Positions 1 to 8,667 of a DNA stretch of 12,384 bases are shown here, piece by piece. The stretch's first letter is position 1; each line of letters opens with the position of its first letter. Under the pieces are notes generated by a model. The model did no database searches, was not told the origin of the DNA, and saw only the letters and a program-made list of their open reading frames with translations. The DNA lies in assembly GCA_019137255.1 (NCBI GenBank), contig WPDH01000477.1, positions 1-12,384 of the forward strand, read 5' to 3'. Both the position numbers and the translations under genes were made by a program. This DNA is from Corinectria fuckeliana. Its lineage: Eukaryota; Ascomycota; Sordariomycetes; Hypocreales; Nectriaceae.

Positions 1-486
1 CTCATGATCGATATGGCTCAAGACCTCCCCCGACCGGCTCCCGACGCCGACTCAAGCGAAGCCAATGGCAAGCAGGGCATGAAGCGCAAGAGGACGGGCC
101 TGAGCGCTGGTGCCGGTGGCAGGATGGAACAGGGAAGCCTCGCGCCCTCCCAGGTCCACAAGCACGTAGCCGGTGAGTGGGAGGATGTTGACATGGAGGA
201 CGCGCCCCGCCCTGAAGACGCCCACAGCGACGACGACGACAGGGACGAGGCAAACGGCGAGCTCGCCCTGCTGCGCAACCGCAACGAAGCCGGGGCAAGC
301 CTAAAAGTGGCCGAAACTGGCGGTGAACGAAAGAGCTGGTGGATGACCTACAAGTACCGTCCCATCTTTGGCATCGTGCCGGTCAGCACGCCGGACCAAC
401 CCCTCGAGGTCGCTCTGGTGGAGAGGCCGACGTGGGATGTGGAGATGCCGGAGAGCTACTTTAGCCTCGAGCAGTGGGAAAGGTAG
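1..486 (+). CDS. utp4: U3 snoRNA-associated protein Utp4, C-terminal part (5' end outside the window)
   Basis: The frame is open from the window edge to the TAG at 484-486, so this is the last ~160 residues of a larger protein. Utp4 (cirhin in animals) is a WD40 subunit of the t-UTP/UtpA complex in the small-subunit processome, acting in the nucleolus on 18S pre-rRNA transcription and processing. Visible here are a basic KRKR patch (a possible nuclear signal), an acidic run of Asp residues (DSDDDDRDE-like), and a conserved-looking tail with WWMTYKYRPIFGIVP followed by PLEVALVERPTWDVEMP. That tail agrees with what I know of fungal Utp4 C-termini, where a Lys-Tyr-Arg-Pro-Ile segment precedes a Leu-Val-Glu-Arg-Pro segment. 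No repeat blades are in view, so the WD40 part cannot be confirmed. The ATG at 4 is internal, because the frame is open before it and the protein would otherwise lack its main domain. Confidence 0.7.
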   Translation, partial: LMIDMAQDLPRPAPDADSSEANGKQGMKRKRTGLSAGAGGRMEQGSLAPSQVHKHVAGEWEDVDMEDAPRPEDAHSDDDDRDEANGELALLRNRNEAGASLKVAETGGERKSWWMTYKYRPIFGIVPVSTPDQPLEVALVERPTWDVEMPESYFSLEQWER

Positions 487-1055
487 ACTCGTCTGCAGTA
501 CAGTAGCATGTCGCACAGCGAGCGAGAGTCGGATGTGAGCAAGAGAGGGGTCGCAGAGTCGGGAAGATGAAAACAAGGCGTGTTAGTGGCGATGGATGGA
601 AGGGTCTGGACCGAACGACAGACAGCCTCGGATTGTAGATTTCTTGAATGGTTATACTCGGATGCACAAACCAATGCGAACGTGCGGGCTTTACTTTTGT
701 CTCCAGGGATGACGGGTCTAGTGTCCCCAATCTGTGCCCCACGTATGGTATATGACGCCCGTGATAGTTACACATTCATGAAAGCACGTGCCAGCACGAC
801 TGAGATGTACTAAGCCCCGGATGGCCATCATTCAGGCCAGTTGCTTCGACGATGATAATTGGGAGGCTTGTGAGTAATCCAGGTCTGATACTTTGCGTCT
901 TCTACGTCTTCGGTCTGTCTACGGAGGGTGCGGTAGGGCATGGGCATCCATCATCCAGCCCCAGTTGCAGGCTTGGACATCAACACCAACAGCCACAACC
1001 AAGCTCACCGCCAAGCACACGCTCTCGAACAAAAAACACCGGATCCGCCGTAGCG

Positions 1056-1090
1056 GTTAGGTAGTGTTAGGTAGCCTTAAGGTTAAGGCT
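1056..1090. repeat. TAGGTAG tandem plus perfect 8-bp inverted repeat
   Basis: GTTAGGTAG occurs twice in tandem (1056-1064 and 1066-1074). It runs directly into an inverted repeat with arms AGCCTTAA (1073-1080) and TTAAGGCT (1083-1090), separated by GG. The arms match perfectly. The motif resembles other TAGG-type patches in the non-coding parts of this window. Confidence 0.75.
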
Positions 1091-2514
1091 CGGGTTTGGG
1101 TTATCTTGGTATATATCTTATTGCGTTATTGAGTGACTTGATGTTTTGTATTGTACATGGAAGTCTAGAACTTGTACGTGTATGCCTAGCTAATTACTCC
1201 TTCGCAGCGTGGCTTTGTGTCATCAGGTCACGGCTCCCGGCCACAGTACCGAGTCTCTCTCTGTCAGTCACTCCTACCCCTCCCATCATGCCGATGGGAC
1301 TTCGGAGGAGGGTTGCGAGTCGGCAGAGGATCCGCCGCGCGTCCTGACCTTTGGAGAGGCCGAGGAAGGGCGTCCGAGCGAGGGCATCTGCGGGTACGGG
1401 GATTTAAGCGGACGACTTGGGTTGAGAGTACCGTATTGTAGGCTAACAGACAGGCCTGGCCAGGAAGCTACATAGTATTGCGAAAGATGTTAGGGCCAGT
1501 TGAGGATGTCTGTGCTCCGCAACGTGCCGGCCATGAGAAAAGGCTTAGTTTAGTCTGACAAGGTTTCTTTCGATGACTTCATTGTCGAATCTGAGAGCCT
1601 AGGGGAGAGAAGCGTAGACCTCCCAACATTGAGTTAGTCCTATGGGCAAATTGAGATTCGTACTTCAGGGATAATGTCCCGAGTGCCATCGACTCGACTT
1701 AACCCGTGCTGAAGGTATTGAAAAGTGAAACAGAGGTTGAAGTAGGTATTCCTGGTCTATAGATGCATGAGCCGGGAAGTAGATAAGTTGAGAGGGAAAG
1801 CATCTAGAGAAATGCATGGAGCAGCAAACGCCACGATCAATAGCTACATAGTACATGCTCAACGACACGGGAACTCGGTGCCTTCCGTGTGCTAGTGTAT
1901 GTATGGCCCATTATGATCTTAACACTCTAAAGTCGAGGGAGACATGGAGAACCCAATCGCACAGTCTCGTCTGAACATTAAGCTGTAAAACGGGAAAGCA
2001 AGGGTGGTTTAGCGAATAGAGGCGTCGAGACATTTAGCAGGGTCAGCATTAGAGCCTCAATGACAATCTCCATGACTGACAGAGACGCGCCGTCGAACTT
2101 GACCTTGCTGTGTTTGGCAGCGCAAGAGTGTGGGGTGGCAATTGGTCAAGTTCTGGCAGTACATACGCAAGCCGTGGTCGTTTGTAGACGCCAGATGACG
2201 CGGCCTTTGAGGTCTCACAGGGCCACCCCTGGTCGTGTCTTGGAGAAGTGGATGCGGGACAGGGCTTGGTAGATATTCAATGTGCGTGATTGGTTGGCAG
2301 CTGGCAAGGGAAACGGGTGGCCACTTGAGTTGATCGCCTTTTCGATGAGGAACGGAGGCACGTGTGATCTTCTCCCCGCTACAGAGGACAAGGGCCACGG
2401 AAGGAAGAATTGCGTTTGGTAGCCAAATAGAATGAGGCTCCATCACCTGGAAGTTTCCACGCCGGGCGCGTCCTCCGTTACAAGCCAAGGCCGGCGCTGC
2501 TGCGTAATCGTTTC

Positions 2515-2545
2515 GGGGCCGGCCCCATCCATACATGGGCCGGCC
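2515..2545. repeat. GC-rich hairpin built from two GGCCGGCC palindromes
   Basis: GGGGCCGGCCCC (2515-2526) is a perfect 12-bp palindrome. It is followed by a second GGGCCGGCC at 2537-2545. The segment GGCCGGCCCCAT (2517-2528) pairs with ATGGGCCGGCC (2535-2545) with one bulged C and a 6-nt loop (2529-2534). A very stable stem would form in single-stranded DNA or RNA. Function unknown. Confidence 0.75.
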
Positions 2546-2854
2546 GACGCAAATGCACACGCCAACCCAGTTAAGCTTCCTTGTGTCCGAGACGAACAGG
2601 GAGCCTTGTGCTCGGGAAGTGAGTTTCGAGCCAGCCAAGATGGATTTTCGTACGTGGTTAGCATTCAGTTATTGAGTGAGGGACAGAATAGTAATCGAAG
2701 GGAAGGTATCCCCTTGAGCAAAAGGGCTCCTGGGCTGTTATCGGAGGAGTGGATCCTTGGACAGTCCGAAAGAGGCAGGGCAAGGCGTCAGAAGCCAGGA
2801 AGGCTGAGCAGCGAAACGTTATGTACTGCGAGGGAAGATGCGACGCATCATTGG

Positions 2855-2877
2855 TGATGGATGATGGACGATGGATG
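2855..2877 (+). repeat. Imperfect GATG/GATGGAC microsatellite-like patch
   Basis: The stretch is made of GATGGATGATGGACGATGG-type units, five GATG cores in 23 bases with small interruptions. It is short and degenerate, probably a slippage-derived tract. Confidence 0.5.
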
Positions 2878-3236
2878 AGTGCTACGTAGGACCAGCTCCT
2901 CCGCGGTGAACAGTGTTGGCCAATGTCTACAGGTCCCTGACCCAAAAGTCGGGACAGACGCATTGACTTACATGGCTCCGACAAATTCGAGGTCAAAGTA
3001 TAATAAACGTACACGCGTTGAGATGGAGGATGGCGATGGGGGATGATAAGGACTGGGGCACGTGAGATGATGGATTCGCAGACTCGTGAGGGGAGAGATG
3101 CCCCAAGGTCGGTGCTCCCGAAGCACCTGACTAAGGTGCCTCCGCCAAGCGCCGCTATCATGACTCTGGGGGGATCTGCTGCAGGATTCTGCACACACTA
3201 AGACGCTGATGCCGAGTATAGCAGTGAAATAGCTAG

Positions 3237-3246
3237 GTAGGCCTAC
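3237..3246. repeat. Perfect 10-bp palindrome GTAGGCCTAC
   Basis: GTAGGCCTAC reads the same on both strands and sits directly after CTAG. The related ACCTAGGT palindrome lies at 3402-3409. Both belong to the TAGG/CCTA motif family that recurs in the non-coding DNA of this window. Confidence 0.6.
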
Positions 3247-3569
3247 TGGAAGAATTGATATCATGGCAAACGGCTGGGGGAGTAGAAGATAGGGAGAACA
3301 AGCGAGCGACAAGGATGAAAGCTGAGAAAGCGCTGCGGTGGCAGTGCATGAGGGAATCGAGAACGCCCAGCACGCCCGCGGCACAACCTACTACAGTACC
3401 TACCTAGGTTGCTAGGCACAAGGCAGGGCTTGCTTGCAGTGGGCTTGCGGGAACACTGCCAGTGGCTTTGCTGCGCGCTGTGCCACAACTGGACTCCCCG
3501 GGACCATTGGACCCAAGGACCAGTGCCTCGTCATCGCCCACCACGACGACAGGCACGTCCCCAGCCAAA

Positions 3570-3614
3570 GTACCGGTACCTCGATAACCCCCAGGGTCGA
3601 GTGACCTGCAGGTC
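3570..3614. repeat. Two perfect palindromes: GTACCGGTAC and GACCTGCAGGTC
   Basis: GTACCGGTAC occupies 3570-3579 and GACCTGCAGGTC occupies 3603-3614, 23 bases apart. Both are exact. The first core recurs inside another palindrome at 4412-4423. Palindromes of 10-12 bp can be dimeric transcription-factor sites, but no known factor is assigned. Confidence 0.6.
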
Positions 3615-4411
3615 CCTTTAGCTGGAGCGCCGGGTGAGGCAACGGGTGTACGTATTCGTCCCGTCGTCTGGGCTCCAAAGTTGATCAACTGCTAAACCGA
3701 GAGGATCAAAGGTGCGCGCCAGTGTGGGGATCGATCGGAGCCAGATTGTCAGACAACGACTCGTTTGCTTGTCATCTTTGCTAAGATCGTCGTTGCCACA
3801 TCCTCGATGGCTCGTTTTTGCGCTTCCCCATTTCCTAGCATTTTCAATTACACGGTAACGTCGAGTGCTTCTGGAAATGACTGCTGTACTGTACGGAGCA
3901 CTGTCGTATTAGTGACTACCACTCATATCACTGGATGATGAGGACTGTGACGCCACCAGTTGACGTCGTCTTTTTCTCATCAACACTGTACATGTGCCTA
4001 CTATACCGCATCTCGTTATGGCCGGGCTGATGCCTAATGCTCATGATGGAGCAAGGGGTATTCATTCTATCAACGAAGGAAATGAGGGTACGGAAAAGAC
4101 GACGAGACGTCCACGCACCCAATTTACGTACTTGTGGCAATCACCCCTTCGTCTTCGTCAACGTCTACTCCGTTTGTACAGCTGAATTAAGCTAAATTGC
4201 GTAAACTGCCCCTGCACCGCGTCCTGCCAAGAGCCATCCCGAAAGCCAAAGAGTCGCTCCGTCGGCGAAATCGATTCTACATAGTACTTCTAGGCACAAA
4301 GCACGTATAGCGCCAAGCCCTCGCAGTCTCCGAGTCCCCAGAGGGACTCGTAAACGTTGGGGCCTGTTAATTACAGAGTGAGGTGGCCCCGGAAAAGGGT
4401 ACACGCCTCGT

Positions 4412-4423
4412 CGTACCGGTACG
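4412..4423. repeat. Perfect 12-bp palindrome CGTACCGGTACG upstream of png1
   Basis: The palindrome is exact and contains the same GTACCGGTAC core as 3570-3579. It lies about 690 bases before the png1 ATG and just upstream of the ATG-free leader, a plausible place for a promoter-proximal site. The role as an operator is inference. Confidence 0.5.
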
Positions 4424-4481
4424 TTCTCCTGCCCCTAGCAGCCCCCACCTCCGACTCGTCTACGCATCATCATTGGCCATG

Positions 4482-5106
4482 GCTCTCACTGCTGACGCGT
4501 AAACTGACTGACCCAGGGTGGGAAGGAGCGGACGAGACGCACACCCTCCCGAGACCACCCCGTCCCTTTATTCCCCTGGTCCACCCCGTCTCTTTACTGC
4601 CTCTGCACTGCCTTTCTGCCTGTCTGTCTGTCAACCGTCATCCCTTCATTTTGCCTGCTCCCAAACACGCACCGAATTCACCACCGAGCAATACTATACC
4701 GACGACAGAGCGACGGCGACAGATTCACAAACGAACAACACGGCAACCTTGGAATTTACGGCAACTGCAACCACGCTTCGCATACCACGACAGACGCTAG
4801 CGGATCGAACATTCGAAAAGGAAGCCGGCTAGGCGCTCGCCCGCGTGTCTTGTGGCAACCTGACTGTCTGTGAGGTCTACGCAAACCTCCAGCTGACGGC
4901 CACCACCGCTCACGACGACGACGCCCAGAGTTTGTCATTGATCCTATTAATTCCACCCACCCGGCTATCGACTCGTTCCCAAATTTCTCCACCCCATCTT
5001 GGATCCAGGCCTCCGACCATCACCAGGCGCTTCACCATCCAACACCCAGGCACCTCTTACCGCGCATTTACGGGCTTCCCGTCAACCAGCTCGTTTTTCC
5101 TCCATC
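4482..5106 (+). promoter_or_regulatory. png1 promoter and 5' leader, CT/CA-rich and free of ATG
   Basis: Reading all 625 bases on the + strand, I find no ATG between the one at 4479-4481 and the png1 start at 5107. The stretch is rich in pyrimidines and CA (for example CCTGTCTGTCTGTC near 4619-4632), which is typical of filamentous-fungal promoters and leaders. Transcription probably starts within it, but I see no clear TATA box that would fix the site. Its exact extent is inferred, and a 5'-UTR intron is possible. Confidence 0.55.
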
Positions 5107-6559
5107 ATGGCGGGCCGAGGCATGCCTTCGAGTCCTGCTCCCTCGTCCCGCGGCGACGACTATGGCGAGGAATGGGCCCATGAGCTTCGGGTCAAGTTCG
5201 AGGGCTTGCTTCGCGACAAGCGCATGACCGACCTACGGGCTTCATCTCGACACGGTTCCCCAAGCCCTCGGGAGCGAGCCTCCAGCTCCAATCTACGTTC
5301 TCCTGCTTCTCCCGGCAGTGACAGTCGGCCCTCAACATCTCAAGGTCCAGCTCTGCCCTCATACTCCGCCCTCCGCAACCTCCCCAAGATCCCCACCCCT
5401 CCCGATATCGCCGACCGTGACTCCCAAAAATTCCGAAATCTTCTCATAAGCCTATCCCTCACCCCGACCAAATACGAAAACCCCGGTTTATTAGACGAGG
5501 CCCTGCAGACCATCCCTCTGGATCGCATCTACGGCGAGGCCGAGGAGGAGACACAAATCTTCCGGGCTCAAGCTGAGAGCATGGGACAACGACCAGAATG
5601 GGGTTACCAGGACTGTGTCATTCGAGCACTACTAAGGTATGTTACTCAATCATATTCGGATTTCAACGGGCGGTGCACAGGCTAACATCACGATCAGATG
5701 GTTCAAGCGATCATTCTTCACCTGGGTCAACAACCCACCTTGTCCGGTCTGCCTGTCCCCCACCATTGCTCAAGGCATGACGGCCCCATCACCAGAGGAG
5801 AGCGCGTGTGGCGCCCTTCGAGTTGAGCTTTACCGATGTTCTGTTCAGACCTGTGGCGCTTACGAGCGATTCCCTCGATACGGTGACGTCTGGAGGTTAC
5901 TGCAAACCCGCAGAGGCAGAGTCGGCGAATGGGCCAACTGCTTCAGCATGCTATGCCGAGCCGTTGGCGGACGTGTGAGGTGGATTTGGAACTCCGAGGA
6001 CCATGTATGGACCGAGGTTTACTCGGATCACCAGAAGCGATGGGTCCACGTGGATGCCTGTGAGGAGTCATGGGACAACCCACGGCTCTATTCGGATGGC
6101 TGGGGCAAGAAGATGTCCTACTGCGTCGCCTTCTCCATTGACGGTGCGACGGATGTCACACGACGATATGTCCGCAAGAACGAATCCGCCAATGAACGCA
6201 ACCGGTGCCCTGAGGAAGTGCTTCTTTACATCATGCAGGAGATTAAGAACATCCGCCGAGCCAACATGAACAAGGATGAGCGATTCCGCCTCGAGAAGGA
6301 GGACAGCCGAGAGGACCAAGAGCTTCGGGGCTACGTCGTGGCTTCCATTGCTCAGGCAGTTACTTCGCTTGTCCCCGGCGGCTCCAGCTCTTCCACTAGC
6401 GCTAGCCGACCCTCCGCGGCGCCTAACAACGACACCAAGTTACCCGCTGAGCAACCTGGACGACAGACTGGGTCCGCCGAGTGGGTGGCCGCTCAGCAGC
6501 AGGCCGAGGCCCGGCGGTACCAGCCCCGGGATCCCAGCCATCGACGACCTCTGCCTTAA
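5107..6559 (+). CDS. png1: Peptide:N-glycanase-like transglutaminase-fold protein with Val at the catalytic Cys (2 exons)
   Basis: Exons 5107-5636 and 5698-6559 encode 463 residues. PNGase removes N-glycans from misfolded glycoproteins in the cytosol during ER-associated degradation. The order matches the family: a Ser/Pro-rich N-terminus (about 1-110), a helical region, zinc-site cysteines C192/C195 and C224/C229, the core with GRVGEWANCF at ~250-259, H279 in DHVWTEVYS, D296 in WVHVDACEE, then a low-complexity tail. Spacing of 27 and 17 residues between the three catalytic positions equals that of yeast Png1 (C191, H218, D235), but the first is Val252, so deglycosylation is not expected. Neurospora crassa PNG1 is reported as non-catalytic yet required for polar growth, so a structural role is likely. 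ATG 5107 (tccatcATGG) is the first ATG in the leader. Length fits fungal homologues. Confidence 0.93.
5637..5697 (+). other. png1 intron (61 bp)
   Basis: Donor GTATGT at 5637, branch-like GCTAAC at 5681-5686, acceptor CAG ending at 5697. Splicing joins AG with A to make an Arg codon (phase 2) and continues into WFKRSFFTW. Without splicing the frame stops at 5683-5685. Confidence 0.9.
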
Positions 6560-7513
6560 AGTGTGAGCGCAACTGCTGTTTGCGACCCCTTTATCGCTGT
6601 CATGCTCTAGCAGCTCTTGCATACATCGCTCCACCAAACACGACCATTACGACTCTACATGTCAACCTCACATCCGGACATGTAAGGGTAATGAAGAACG
6701 ACGTGCTTAGCCACAAAACTTTGACGACCTCGACGGAAGCACAATAGGCCATCTATCATAATACCATTGTTACTCCCGCTTCGACGACTCACGACACACA
6801 CACATTTGTTTCCTTTCTGTCACATACAATCAACCTTGGCAACAGTCACCGCATAGACTCGGCGTTTGACCGCTCCACCATCCGTTGTCTCTTAAGGGCG
6901 CGGCCTGTACCTACTACACACAGTCTTCGATTTTTTTTGGTGATTTGACATATAGGGGGCGCATTAAGGAAGGGGGAATGGGGTTATATCTAAACATTTA
7001 CCCTAAGGGGGCGGGGAAAGGGGAAACTCCCACGCCCCGAGGCGTTCTGTTGGGTTTCTTTTGGGCTATTATGAGCGAAATGAGGCCAAGTGGAGGTTCT
7101 AAAGAGATGGATTAGTTGGATGAAGTAGGAACAAAATTCCAAGCCGCATGATCCTAAAATTTCCTCTCCCATACTTTCTCCGTGATGTCACCATGAGGCT
7201 GAGCATTGACGTGGTGAAACACCAGCCCACTGCTATTGTCTGCATCGCCACACTACGTGCTACACTGCAGAGGCCGGGAGGTAACTATCGATGAGCCCTC
7301 TCATTTACAACTTTATAGATTTGCGCAACTACCTTGTCCAAAGCAAGAAGTCTGACGTACGCGAAGCGTAACTGGGGGTGTATGCACGTGACCTATCGCA
7401 GGTCGCATGTTGTTGACGCCATCATGTAGATGACAGGCATCAATGAGCAAAATATCTGCCCAGGCACCTTGGGCATATTCCTTCCGTTCGACCGCGTACC
7501 TGTCCAATTCGAT
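6560..7513 (+). other. png1 3' region and upstream region of the SWIM-RING gene
   Basis: No open frame here resembles a protein. The first part should contain the png1 3' UTR and cleavage site; I see no canonical AATAAA. A T-run at 6931-6938 precedes a G-run cluster. The last part is the promoter and leader of the gene starting at 7514, with a CACGTG hexamer at 7385-7390 and a small inverted repeat TACGC-GAA-GCGTA at 7358-7370. Confidence 0.5.
6955..7023 (+). other. G-run cluster downstream of png1
   Basis: Six runs of four or five G lie at 6955-6959, 6972-6976, 6980-6983, 7007-7011, 7013-7016 and 7020-7023. The last three are separated by only one and three bases. Four-run folding needs one long loop, so it is a possible rather than canonical G-quadruplex, in the sense strand of the png1 transcript if the mRNA reaches this far. 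Confidence 0.5.
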
Positions 7514-8665
7514 ATGGGCTCGTCAACGACGCAGCCGGCTAGAAGCGGAACCGCGCCTGCGACGACTCCAGCGAGCAATCCCAGGACCCCACGGAGAACG
7601 CGTCTGGTCGCGCCAACACATGGAGTGGGCCAAACGCCACAGCATCCCATTGATCTGACGGGCGGTTCTCCATCAGCTCCAGCTCGAAAGAGGAGGCCTG
7701 GCGAAGACGTGCAAGGCCTGACGGGCTCTTCTGCGAAGAAGCTCAAGACCGGGAGCGTCCCGCCGAAGCCGGAGAAGCGCCTGCGCCAGTTTCGCGGGCA
7801 TGCGCCCAGCGACTTTCATAAAGTTTACGCGCGGGCATTGGGACAGCGCTTCTTCGTCCTCAACCGGACGAGGTGCGGATCGGATGCGTGCCCCGAGGAG
7901 ACCGTGGAGATGACGGGGTCGACGGGCAACGTCTACACTGTCCACATTGCGCGCCAGTCGCGGTGCAATTGTCCACATGCCCTCCGGGGGAACCAGTGCA
8001 AACATGTGCTCTACGTAAATACCCGTCACCGCTCGCACGTTTTAGAAGCTTTGCTGATTTGCCCAGGTGCTCAAACGGGTGCTCGACGCCCCGTACGAGA
8101 TGGTCTACCAGCTCGCGCTTCTCAGCTCCGAGCTGCGCGACATCTTCGCCGCCGCGCCGCCTATCTCGCCTCCTAAGCAGACACAGTCTGAGGAGGACAA
8201 GCGCAAGCCTGTCGAGGGCGACTGCCCCATCTGCTACTGCGAGCTCGAGGCCAAGGGCGCTGAGGGGGTGGTCTGGTGTCGTGCGGCGTGCGGCCAGAAC
8301 ATCCACGAGCACTGCTTCAAGATGTGGGCGTCCACCAAGCAGGGCGAAGTGACCTGCCCGCTATGCCGCAGCGTGTGGAAGGGCGACGAGGGCGCTGTCA
8401 ACAAGGTGCGCAAGGAGGAAGGGCACATGGAGGAGGGCTACGTGAATGTGGCAGACCAGGTTGGCGTCAGCCGCGTGAGAGGTATGTCAAGGCGCTATAC
8501 TGGATTGTGACCTTATGTGTTGACTTGGTGTCCCGTGCAGACTCGTCGAGCTATAGTAGCTATGGTTTTGGCCGGGATACGTGGGACGATGAGTATGAAT
8601 ATGACGATGAACATCCGGATGCTGATTTCTACGGGTATCCTTCGAGATCGAGTCGGCGATGGTGA
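7514..8665 (+). CDS. SWIM and RING zinc-finger protein, probable E3 ubiquitin ligase (3 exons)
   Basis: Exons 7514-8014, 8067-8481 and 8541-8665 encode 346 residues. In order: a disordered Ser/Thr/Pro-rich N-terminus, a PIDLTGG motif at 45-51 like SUMO-interaction motifs, a possible bipartite nuclear signal (RKRR 58-61, KKLK 75-78), a SWIM finger C151-x-C153-x8-C162-x-H164, and a RING finger with C220, C223, C238, C242, H247, C250, C264 and C267. The Cys/His order is C4HC3-like, with Cys where most RINGs have the first His. The tail is acidic and Tyr-rich. SWIM followed by RING is the arrangement of ZSWIM2/MEX-type E3 ligases, so ubiquitin transfer is the likely activity; the substrate is unknown. 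ATG 7430 is in the same frame and would add 28 residues, but it has T at -3, and 7514 begins the better-looking N-terminus. No symbol is assigned. Confidence 0.85.
8015..8066 (+). other. SWIM-RING gene intron 1 (52 bp)
   Basis: Donor GTAAAT at 8015, branch-like GCTGAT at 8053-8058, acceptor CAG ending at 8066. Phase 0. It separates the SWIM finger (QCKHVLY) from the helix VLKRVLDAPYEMVY, so the two zinc fingers lie in different exons. Confidence 0.88.
8482..8540 (+). other. SWIM-RING gene intron 2 (59 bp)
   Basis: Donor GTATGT at 8482, a TTGAC branch-like site near 8520, acceptor GCAG ending at 8540. Phase 1: G joins AC to give Asp, followed by the Ser/Tyr and acidic tail. Unspliced reading would stop at 8508-8510. 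Confidence 0.85.
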
Positions 8666-8667
8666 GG

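Larger units (their letters stand above)
487..4481. other. Long intergenic region (~4 kb) without a recognisable gene
   Basis: Open frames exist on both strands, the largest being 193 codons on the minus strand at 2057-2638 and 178 codons at 2658-3194. None reads as a protein family I recognise, and none has a convincing intron pattern or domain motif. The start holds the 3' untranslated part of utp4; the far end must hold distal promoter of png1. The notable content is short palindromes and hairpins, a GATG-rich patch, and CACGTG hexamers at 785, 2359 and 3059. A non-coding RNA or a fast-evolving lineage-specific gene cannot be excluded. Confidence 0.6.

Noticed and set aside
1056..1088. Telomere-like TTAGG repeat
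   Set aside because: Only two TTAGGTAG-type units, not the TTAGGG array of fungal telomeres, and it sits internally beside a housekeeping gene.
2057..2638. 193-codon minus-strand open frame
   Set aside because: No recognisable domain, no supporting splice pattern or leader, and low-complexity amino acid texture typical of non-coding translation; a short + strand frame overlaps it.
2658..3194. 178-codon minus-strand open frame
   Set aside because: No family resemblance, and it overlaps another open minus frame (2968-3384). Kept only as part of the gene-free region.
3934..4029. Possible C/D-box snoRNA (ATGATGA near 3935, CTGA near 4026)
   Set aside because: No terminal stem flanks the boxes and no guide complementarity is evident; such short motifs occur by chance.
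4357..4832. Overlapping + frames of 147 and 104 codons upstream of png1
   Set aside because: Pro/Thr-rich translation of a CT/CA-rich leader with no ATG after 4481; no domain.
4999..5106. Upstream extension of the png1 frame to 4999
   Set aside because: The codon at 4999 is TTG, and the first ATG of the leader is at 5107 in good context.
7873..8352. 159-codon + frame and 150-codon minus frame over the SWIM-RING gene
   Set aside because: They overlap exons with clear zinc-finger motifs in the real frame; GC-rich shadow frames.
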